Source: PUPG01 sp031323845 (GTDB taxonomy: Bacteria > Bacteroidota > Bacteroidia > Bacteroidales > UBA7960). Taken from it: a stretch of DNA of 12,458 nt. The notes under the pieces were generated by a model. It saw nothing but the letters and a program-made list of their open reading frames with translations, had not been told where the DNA came from and searched no databases. This document shows positions 6,266-12,458 of the stretch, piece by piece. Each line of letters starts with the position of its first letter. Positions within the stretch are counted from its first letter, which is position 1. Location of the stretch: contig JAVIYP010000070.1 in assembly GCA_031323845.1 (NCBI GenBank), positions 1-12,458 of the forward strand, in the 5' to 3' direction. Made by a program: the position numbers and the translations under genes.

Positions 6266-7483
6266 TCAACGCAGCACTTCATATTTCTTGAGCTTGCTGT
6301 CGAGCGTTTTCCTGATGTCGTCGAGCTGTGCGGTTTCCTGGAGGCTGAAGGTAATGGTAACCAAAACATAGCCTACGGGAACGGTGGTAATGGAGCGCTC
6401 GTGCGAAATTTCGTTGATGTTGGCGCGCAGCCGTTCCAATATGGAGATGATGGCCTTCAGCTCACCGGCCACATCGGGAATGAGAACGGCAATCCGGGCG
6501 CGTAAGCCTTCTTCCATGAGCCCCTTTTCAAGGATTTGTTCAAGAAGGCCCATGTTGATGTTTCCACCGCTGATGACAGGAACCACATTCCGCCCGATAA
6601 AGTCTGTTTTCCTGTGCAATACGGCGGCCAGCGAAGCAACACCCGAGGGCTCGGCCAGCAGCTTTGCCCGTTGCAGCAGCAGGTAGGCCGTATGGGCAAT
6701 TTCCGAGTCATCCACCACGAGAAGCTCATCAACCAGGTCACGGGTGGCCTCAAAAGTCAGTGTTCCAGGAGTTTTTACGGCAATGCCGTCGGCGATGGTC
6801 TGCATGTGGTTTAGTTTCTGCGGCTTGCCTGCCTGCAACGACTGCCTCATGGACTGGGCACCGGCTGCTTCCACACCAATAATACGGATATCGGGGTTCA
6901 TCTCTTTAAGCGCAAGGGCGATGCCGGCAATCAGCCCGCCACCTCCGACAGGCACCACAACATCCTGAATGCTGTCCATGGCCTGGAACAACTCAAGTCC
7001 GATCGTACCCTGGCCGGCAATGATCAGCGGATCATCAAAAGGGTGAATAAAGTGGGCACCGGAATCCTGCTGGTAGGCCATAGCAGCAGCATAGGCATCA
7101 TCAAAAGTATCACCTTCAAGAACAACCTCAGCACCATAACTGCGTGTGGCAATCACCTTCAGCGGTGGCGTGAATACCGGCATAAACACCTTGGCCTTCA
7201 CCCCGACAATACGCGCCGCAAAGGCCACACCCTGCGCATGATTGCCCGCAGAAGCACACACCACACCCTTCCTGAGCTCCTCCTTTGTTAAACTGCTGAG
7301 CTTGTTGTAAGCCCCGCGCACCTTAAAGGAACCTGTTGACTGCATGTTCTCCAGCTTCATATATACGTGAGCCCCCGACATGGCAGAGAAGGATTTCGTA
7401 TGCTCAAGAGGCGTTACCTTAACGATCCCCTTCAGGCGCATCTGGGCCTTGATGATGTCCGAATAATCCGGCAATTTGTTCAT
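6266..7483 (-). CDS. ilvA: Threonine ammonia-lyase (threonine dehydratase), PLP-dependent, with C-terminal ACT domain
   Basis: A 405-residue cytoplasmic enzyme that deaminates L-threonine to 2-oxobutanoate and ammonia, the first committed step to isoleucine or a route of threonine breakdown. It is a fold-type II PLP enzyme: the PLP lysine is Lys54 in GSFKVRGAYN, with SAGNHAQGVA (78-87), a glycine-rich phosphate loop PVGGGGLIAG (178-187) and SGGNINMG (305-312). A single ACT-like domain covers about 328-405, as in the medium form of the enzyme, which is shorter than the classical E. coli biosynthetic IlvA (about 514 residues) and longer than TdcB (about 329). The ACT domain suggests control by an amino acid, which one being unknown. 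The gene stands alone, divergent from the histidine kinase, with no other ilv genes nearby, so a biosynthetic versus catabolic role cannot be decided. It looks GC-richer than the hsd operon. Confidence 0.96.
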   Translation of the reverse strand: MNKLPDYSDIIKAQMRLKGIVKVTPLEHTKSFSAMSGAHVYMKLENMQSTGSFKVRGAYNKLSSLTKEELRKGVVCASAGNHAQGVAFAARIVGVKAKVFMPVFTPPLKVIATRSYGAEVVLEGDTFDDAYAAAMAYQQDSGAHFIHPFDDPLIIAGQGTIGLELFQAMDSIQDVVVPVGGGGLIAGIALALKEMNPDIRIIGVEAAGAQSMRQSLQAGKPQKLNHMQTIADGIAVKTPGTLTFEATRDLVDELLVVDDSEIAHTAYLLLQRAKLLAEPSGVASLAAVLHRKTDFIGRNVVPVISGGNINMGLLEQILEKGLMEEGLRARIAVLIPDVAGELKAIISILERLRANINEISHERSITTVPVGYVLVTITFSLQETAQLDDIRKTLDSKLKKYEVLR

Positions 7484-7959
7484 GACCTCGGCTGTGTTGA
7501 TTTAAATCGTAAAAATAACGAATTTAGCGTTGTGAAACGCAGTTAATAAACCTCTTGACAGGCAGTCAGCGAAAAACCTATCAAATCATAAAGGGAGTCT
7601 TGGCAGCCCTGTAAATGAACTAAGTGCATGAAAAACACTGCCGGGGTAAGAATTATTTTGATTTTTATTATCTTGCAAAAAAATGTAATCCAACCAAAAT
7701 GACACAGGCCTTTGTTGGAAAAGTGTTTACTGCCACGATCATCGGAACGTTCAATGACACAGCCTATACTTCAAAAGCATTAACTTTTATGATGTCAAAA
7801 GTAATTGGCTCTCTGAATAAGGTTGGTTAGGCGCGCATCAGGGGTCAGCCAGCTGTATGCAAGCCGCTTCGGAATAATACCCGGAGCACATTTGGGGACA
7901 AACAGCGGGTGACCGGGCAAAATCACCACAGGACAAAGAACATTATAAACCAAACACCA
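7484..7959. other. Divergent intergenic region between ilvA and the PAS kinase
   Basis: A 476-bp spacer between two genes reading away from each other; it should hold both promoters. At 7669-7675 it contains TATCTTG followed by CAAAA, close to a Bacteroidetes -7 element with one T missing. A 43-codon frame at 7699-7830 (MTQAFVGKVFTATIIGTFND...) follows on the plus strand, but it resembles nothing I know. A GTG at 7909 could extend the kinase. No repeats or RNA genes are evident. Confidence 0.5.
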
Positions 7960-10320
7960 ATGGATCTAAAAATTTACCACTCCATACTTCAGCAAGCCAG
8001 CTTTGGTTATTCCAGGCACGAGATCATACTTGATGAAGGTTCAGGCAGGCCTTGTGATTTCCGTTTTATTGAGATCAACCCTGCTTTTGAAAGATTAACC
8101 GGTTTTGAGGGAAGTGCCATCATTAACAAGACCATAAAAGAATTGGTACCGGAGATTGGTGCCCTGGCTTTTGACTGGATCGGCTTTTATGGCAGGATTG
8201 CGCTGGAGGGAGGGAGCGAGGAGTTTGAGCAGTTTTTTGAGCCGTTTGACAAATGGTATCACATCCAGGTCTTTTCTGTTGAGAAAGGTTATTTTACCAC
8301 ACTGGTTCAGGAGGTTACAGAGCGGAAAAAAGCCGAGACAGACTTGCAGCATTCCCAGGAATTGATGCAGTATGTGGTGGAGCATGCCAACAGTGCCGTA
8401 GCCGTTCACGACAGGGATCTTAACTATATATATGTTAGTCAGAAGTATCTTGATGATTACAAGGTCAAGGACAGGAATGTGATAGGGAAGCACCACTACG
8501 AAGTGTTTCCCGACCTTCCGCAGAAGTGGAGGGATGTGCATCAGCGTGCTTTGGCCGGAGAGGTCTGCAGTGCTGATGACGACCCTTATTACAGGGATGA
8601 TGGTTCCGTTGAATGGACCCGTTGGGAGTGCCGCCCCTGGTATGAAGCCGAGGGGACCATCGGTGGAATAATCGTGTATACAGAGGTGATCACCAAACGG
8701 AAACAGGCTGAACTGGAGTATATAAAAACCGCCGATCAGTTAAAACTCATCCTTGAGCATTCAGGCGACGGTATGTTCGCGGTTGACACAGAAGGAAGGG
8801 CTACTATGGTAAATATGGCGGCGCAGGAAATGCTTGGCTTTGATGAAAGCGAGTTGCTCGGCAAGGTTATGCATGAATTTCATCATCATACAAAAAAAGA
8901 CGGTTCCTCTTACCCCAGGTCGTCATGTGCTATTTATAAGGCGTTTAAAAAGGGCCAGGTGAACAGGGTCGTGGATGAAGTGTTCTGGCGTAAGAATGGT
9001 ACAAACTTCCCGGTTGAATATGTAAGCACCCCGATCAGGCAGAATGGATCAATCTCGGGTGCTGTGGTCAGCTTCAGAGACATCAGCGAACGGAAAAAGG
9101 TTGAGGATGAAAAGGCGAAGCTTAACAAACTGCTGTTTGAGCTTGTGTCTGCAATAAAAGAGCTGTCTCTTGCCCGGTCAGAAAAACACCTTCATTCAAT
9201 TGTAGCGGCTGCCGTAAGAAAGCTGGCCAATGCCGAGGGTGCCACCTTTGTGATTAAGGATGGAGATCGTTGTTATTATGTTGAAGAGAACACTCTTAAT
9301 CCGCTGTGGAAAGGACAAAAGTTTCCGCTTGAAACCTGCATAACGGGGTGGAGCATGCTGAACAATAAGCCTGCTATCATCAGCGACATTTATGCCGACA
9401 AAAGGATAGCTGCAGAGCTGTATAAACCGACATTTGTAAAGAGCCTCGCTGTTTTCCCGGTGGGTAATGACGACCCTGTAGCTGCTATTGGCAGTTACTG
9501 GAGCACTCATTACACTCCCGGCGACAAAGAGGTTCAACTGTTGAAAACACTGGCTGACGCTGCGGCCATTACCCTGAAAAACATTCAGTTGCTGGAAGAA
9601 CTGGAACATCGTGTCGAAATGCGCACCAAGGAATTGCAGGCTGCCAATAAGGAACTGGAAGCCTTCAGCTATTCCGTGTCGCACGATTTGCGGGCACCGC
9701 TCAGGGCCATAGACGGCTTCACCCGGATATTAACAGAAGACCATGAGGATGTGCTTGATGAGGATGGCTTGCGGCTCTGTGGTATCATTCGCGAGAACAC
9801 ACATAAAATGGCCGAACTCATTGATGACCTGCTCGCCTTTTCACGCTTAAACCGTTATGAAATGCAGCCGTCGGAAATTGACATGGGCATTCTGGCAAAC
9901 TCAATCTTTCATGAAGTTGCCGATAAAACAATGCGTGAGCGGATTGAGTTTATCGTTGATGATGTTAAGCCCGCTTTGGGCGATCCGACCATGATACGAC
10001 AGCTCTGGGCTAACCTTATCTCAAATGCTGTCAAGTTCTCGTCAAAAAAAGAAAAAGCCATCATTAAAATATCCGGAAAAGAACAACAGGGTTTTTATGA
10101 ATATTGCATCAGCGATAACGGGGTGGGGTTTGACATGAATTACATCAATAAGATGTTTGGTGTTTTTCAGCGTTTGCATTCAAGCAGGGAGTTTGAAGGA
10201 ACCGGTGTAGGCCTGGCCATTGTTCAACGCATCGTACACCGCCACGGGGGACAGGTCAGAGCAAAAGGGGAAGTGAACCGTGGCGCAACTATTTATTTTT
10301 CTTTACCTTTGGGTGATTAA
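7960..10320 (+). CDS. Soluble PAS-PAS-PAS-GAF sensor histidine kinase
   Basis: A 786-residue hybrid-free histidine kinase that would autophosphorylate and pass phosphate to a response regulator. Domains by eye: PAS 1 (about 1-122, FIEINPAFERLTGF at 36-49), PAS 2 (about 135-248, ending in TEVITKRKQAE), PAS 3 (about 258-380, ending FRDISERKK), GAF (about 395-545), a short coiled-coil linker, a HisKA domain with SVSHDLRAPLRAIDGF and phospho-acceptor His575, and a HATPase domain with N box residues near Asn685/689, DNGVG at 719-723 and GTGVGLAI at 747-754. There is no transmembrane or signal segment, so it senses a cytoplasmic or diffusible cue. The kinase core resembles the phytochrome-like (Cph1) class. 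An in-frame GTG at 7909 would add 17 residues, but the ATG at 7960 fits how such PAS proteins begin. It lies 270 bp before a single-domain regulator, its likely partner. Confidence 0.93.
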   Translation: MDLKIYHSILQQASFGYSRHEIILDEGSGRPCDFRFIEINPAFERLTGFEGSAIINKTIKELVPEIGALAFDWIGFYGRIALEGGSEEFEQFFEPFDKWYHIQVFSVEKGYFTTLVQEVTERKKAETDLQHSQELMQYVVEHANSAVAVHDRDLNYIYVSQKYLDDYKVKDRNVIGKHHYEVFPDLPQKWRDVHQRALAGEVCSADDDPYYRDDGSVEWTRWECRPWYEAEGTIGGIIVYTEVITKRKQAELEYIKTADQLKLILEHSGDGMFAVDTEGRATMVNMAAQEMLGFDESELLGKVMHEFHHHTKKDGSSYPRSSCAIYKAFKKGQVNRVVDEVFWRKNGTNFPVEYVSTPIRQNGSISGAVVSFRDISERKKVEDEKAKLNKLLFELVSAIKELSLARSEKHLHSIVAAAVRKLANAEGATFVIKDGDRCYYVEENTLNPLWKGQKFPLETCITGWSMLNNKPAIISDIYADKRIAAELYKPTFVKSLAVFPVGNDDPVAAIGSYWSTHYTPGDKEVQLLKTLADAAAITLKNIQLLEELEHRVEMRTKELQAANKELEAFSYSVSHDLRAPLRAIDGFTRILTEDHEDVLDEDGLRLCGIIRENTHKMAELIDDLLAFSRLNRYEMQPSEIDMGILANSIFHEVADKTMRERIEFIVDDVKPALGDPTMIRQLWANLISNAVKFSSKKEKAIIKISGKEQQGFYEYCISDNGVGFDMNYINKMFGVFQRLHSSREFEGTGVGLAIVQRIVHRHGGQVRAKGEVNRGATIYFSLPLGD

Positions 10321-10590
10321 TGCTAATTTATACGCGGCTTTCTTTGAATAGCGAAGGCTGTCTTCTGCTCAAAAAGTCAACACGGCATTAATAACCGCAC
10401 AACACTTGCTCTGATAGGCGTAAAAGCCCGTTACTGCATTTACCGGGCATACAGGTGTGCTTCTTTTAGTGTGAATTATTTAGCCCATAACATAAAAAAC
10501 GACACGCCGTGCAAGGTGGAAAGCAAACAATGAATGAATTTTCAGAAGAACACTTTATAAATTGAACATAGCAATTAAAAAACTGTTTTT

Positions 10591-11034
10591 ATGGAGCATT
10601 ATAACCCTGTTGACATCCTGATTGTTGAAGACAATCCGAGTGATGCCGAGCTGATGGTCAGGGCACTCAAAAAACAAAAACTTGCCAATAACTTATTTAT
10701 TGTTGAAGACGGTTCTGAGGCCCTTGACTTTGTCTTTTGCCGTGGCAAGTATGAACATCGTCATACCTTTCGACCTCCCAAGGTCATGTTCCTTGACCTT
10801 AAGCTTCCAAAAGTCAACGGACTCGAAGTGCTGAAGGAGTTGAAAAGCAACCCTGCCACCAAATCCTTACCTGTGGTGGTTGTAACGTCCTCCAGGGAAG
10901 ATCCGGACATAAAAGCGGCTTATGAGTTAGGAGCCAACTCTTATGTCGTTAAACCTGTTGACTTCGATGACTTCATTGATGCCATGAGGCAACTGGGGCT
11001 GTACTGGCTTATTGTTAACGAGCAGTCAAAGTAA
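10591..11034 (+). CDS. Single-domain response regulator (CheY/Rcp1-like receiver)
   Basis: A 147-residue stand-alone receiver domain. It has the acidic pair Glu13-Asp14 in ILIVEDNPSDAE, the phospho-acceptor Asp69 in MFLDLKLPKVNGLE, the conserved Thr99/Ser100 in VVVVTSSRE and Lys121-Pro122 in YVVKPVDF. The insert between strand 2 and 3 (FVFCRGKYEHRHTFRPP, 47-63) is the type seen in Rcp1-like regulators paired with phytochrome-class kinases. No output domain follows, so it would act by protein contact or as a phosphate carrier in a relay. It lies downstream of the kinase with matching core class, and before a receiver-PAS protein, suggesting the three form one pathway (inference). The spacer upstream of 270 bp holds a weak hairpin but no clear promoter. 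Confidence 0.95.
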   Translation: MEHYNPVDILIVEDNPSDAELMVRALKKQKLANNLFIVEDGSEALDFVFCRGKYEHRHTFRPPKVMFLDLKLPKVNGLEVLKELKSNPATKSLPVVVVTSSREDPDIKAAYELGANSYVVKPVDFDDFIDAMRQLGLYWLIVNEQSK

Positions 11035-11175
11035 GTCTTCCCGGCAAACGGCATCAATTGATTATGACAGATGGTAACGGATACGACAGAGCATGCTGCC
11101 AAAAGGTATTTCAGCTGGATTTTGTGTCGCTGAGGTATGTTTCAATCCCATGTTAAGTGTATCCTGCATTTAATT

Positions 11176-11192
11176 ATTAACGATTAACGATT
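11176..11192 (+). repeat. Short direct repeat ATTAACG x2 before the receiver-PAS gene
   Basis: ATTAACG at 11176-11182 is followed directly by ATTAACG at 11183-11189 and a partial ATT. It ends 8 nt before the ATG at 11201. It may be chance in AT-rich DNA, or a site for a regulator; nothing else supports either. Confidence 0.5.
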
Positions 11193-11200
11193 CTTTTATC

Positions 11201-12458
11201 ATGAGCACTGAAATCCGGATTCTTATTGCTGAGGATTTACCTTCGGATGCGTCACTTGCGGAAAGAGAAATATTAAAAGTGCTGCCGGCCGCAACGTTTA
11301 AGAGAGTGGAAACCAAAGAGGCCTTTATTTCGGCACTGGAAGAATATCAGCCTGATTTGATTGTATCTGATTACCAGATGCCTTCCTTTGATGGACTTAC
11401 AGCGCTGAAAATAACCCTGGAAAAAGCCCCGGTAACACCTTTTATCATTCATACGGGGTCCATGAACGAAGACACGGCAGTGGCATGTATGAAGGCCGGT
11501 GCAACCGATTACGTTATCAAGGAGCACATGAAAAGGCTGGGCCCGGCTGTAAAGAATGCACTGGCAAACAAGAAGATCAAACTTGCACATATTAAAGCGC
11601 ATCGCGCCCTTGTTGAAAGCGAAGAACGTTTTCGCAGGCTTGCCGAAAATGCCGATGACCTTATTTACCGGATAGACTTTGTTCCGGAACGCAGGTTTTC
11701 CTATGTCAGTCCCTCGGCTACACGGATCACCGGCTATACTCCTGAAGAGCACTATGCCGATCCAGACCTTGGTTTTAAGCTGGTGCATCCAGAGGACAGA
11801 AAACTTCTTGAATCTATGCAGCATACAGTTCACGATTCAATTATGTCGCTGACACTCAGATGGCAAAAAAAGGACGGCACTGTTATCTGGACAGAGCAAA
11901 AGAATGTTCTTATCCATGATGAAGAGGGCAAATTGCAGGCCATTGAGGGCATTGCCAGGGATATCACGGAACGCAAAATGGCGGAAGCTAAGCTTGAGAA
12001 AAGCGAACAAATGTTGACAATGGCTGGCAAGCTGGCTCATCTCGGCGGGTGGAGTGTTGATCTTATAAAAAACGAGATGATATGGTCTGATGAGGTGGCT
12101 GCCATCCATGAAATGCCGGCAGGTTTTTCTCCTTCCGTTGAAGAGGGGATAAACTATTATGCACCTGAGTATCGTGAACGAATCACGAAAGTTTATACGG
12201 ATTGTGTCAAGGATGGAGTGCCGTATGATGAAGAGCTGCAAATAATTACGGGAAAGGGCAGGAGGGTATGGGTCCGTGCCATTGGTGTCCCCATTTGTGA
12301 TAAGTCCGGAAAAACAGTAAGCATAAATGGAGCTTTTCAGGATATCAGTGAGCGAAAAAGTGCCGAAAATGCATTACGCGAGAGTGAATTGAAATTCAGG
12401 CATCTGGTGCAGGGCGGGAAAGACATCATTGCCATGTACGACAAACAGGGGCGAGTCC
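11201..12458 (+). CDS. Receiver-PAS-PAS-PAS signalling protein, N-terminal part (runs off right edge)
   Basis: Open from ATG 11201 to the window end, 419 codons, with no stop. It starts with a receiver domain (residues about 5-120): Glu11-Asp12, phospho-acceptor Asp57 in LIVSDYQMPSFDG, Thr85 in IIHTGSMNED and Lys107. A linker helix leads to PAS 1 (about 140-260, with FSYVSPSATRITGYTPEEH and closing IARDITERKMAE), PAS 2 (about 268-390, with LAHLGGWSVD and closing FQDISERKSAE) and the start of PAS 3 (from about 394, SELKFRHLVQGGKDIIAMYD). Such proteins usually end in a histidine kinase, less often in a GGDEF or other output; that part is outside the window. The upstream gene is a receiver and the kinase lies further up in the same orientation, so this is probably a later step of the same relay. 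It is soluble by appearance. A short ATTAACG repeat lies just before the start. Confidence 0.93.
   Translation, partial: MSTEIRILIAEDLPSDASLAEREILKVLPAATFKRVETKEAFISALEEYQPDLIVSDYQMPSFDGLTALKITLEKAPVTPFIIHTGSMNEDTAVACMKAGATDYVIKEHMKRLGPAVKNALANKKIKLAHIKAHRALVESEERFRRLAENADDLIYRIDFVPERRFSYVSPSATRITGYTPEEHYADPDLGFKLVHPEDRKLLESMQHTVHDSIMSLTLRWQKKDGTVIWTEQKNVLIHDEEGKLQAIEGIARDITERKMAEAKLEKSEQMLTMAGKLAHLGGWSVDLIKNEMIWSDEVAAIHEMPAGFSPSVEEGINYYAPEYRERITKVYTDCVKDGVPYDEELQIITGKGRRVWVRAIGVPICDKSGKTVSINGAFQDISERKSAENALRESELKFRHLVQGGKDIIAMYDKQGRV

Noticed and set aside
6012..6369. Minus-strand open frames through the 42-bp repeats that give repeated LLAGFSLRS peptides
   Set aside because: They stay open because the repeat length is a multiple of 3. 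They are low-complexity, overlap the ilvA end, and look like nothing known.
7555..7583. TTGACA followed at 17 nt by CTATCA as a sigma-70 type promoter
   Set aside because: The -10 match is poor and the organism looks like a Bacteroidota member, whose promoters differ from the E. coli consensus.
7624..7830. 68-codon plus-strand frame between ilvA and the kinase
   Set aside because: No recognisable family and no clear promoter or leader; noted only as a weak possibility in the spacer.
10426..10448. Hairpin GCCCG/CGGGC after the kinase gene as a terminator
   Set aside because: The stem is only 5 bp with a 13-nt loop and no T tract follows, so it is too weak to call.
11273..12241. Long minus-strand frames (186 and 134 residues) at the right end
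   Set aside because: They lie opposite an obviously real receiver-PAS gene and have Cys/Phe-rich, unnatural composition typical of antisense shadows.

Overview
The window looks like a chromosomal segment from a member of the Bacteroidota (Bacteroidetes). Three things suggest this. Convincing Shine-Dalgarno sequences are missing in front of nearly every gene. A TAnnTTTG-type -7 element lies upstream of hsdM. The proteins have a Bacteroidetes flavour: an ORF6N protein inside a type I restriction locus, a DUF2007 protein, and soluble PAS/GAF kinases with Rcp1-like regulators. This is a judgement from reading; no database was searched. No rRNA, tRNA, CRISPR array, IS element or integrase was seen.

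Left part (1-4394, all minus strand): a type I restriction-modification operon transcribed right to left, in the order hsdM - ORF6N/PLD-like protein - hsdS - Mug-like DNA glycosylase - hsdR (only the first 63 codons of hsdR are inside the window). Genes overlap by 4 nt and 1 nt or are separated by 8 and 12 nt, so this is almost certainly one transcript. The two extra genes are the most interesting part. One is a DNA-binding-type protein with an ORF6N head and a degenerate HKD (phospholipase D-like) tail. The other is a short uracil/mismatch glycosylase-family protein whose motif 1 lacks the canonical Asn. Both sit inside the defence operon, not beside it, which suggests an accessory role in restriction, its regulation or DNA repair.

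Middle part (4395-7483): a gene-poor stretch with a possible decayed coding remnant (about 4767-4952), then minus-strand housekeeping or hypothetical genes: an 81-residue DUF2007 protein, a 98-residue protein with a signal peptide followed by a good intrinsic terminator, and an ACT-domain threonine ammonia-lyase (ilvA). Between the last two is a 519-bp spacer with a 7-bp inverted repeat, three copies of a 42-bp tandem repeat and a run of 7-bp repeats.

Right part (7960-12458, plus strand): a signalling cluster. It holds a soluble histidine kinase (three PAS domains, GAF, HisKA, HATPase), a single-domain CheY/Rcp1-like response regulator, and the start of a REC-PAS-PAS-PAS protein that runs off the right edge. 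Together they look like a cytoplasmic phosphorelay; the input signal and the output are not visible here.
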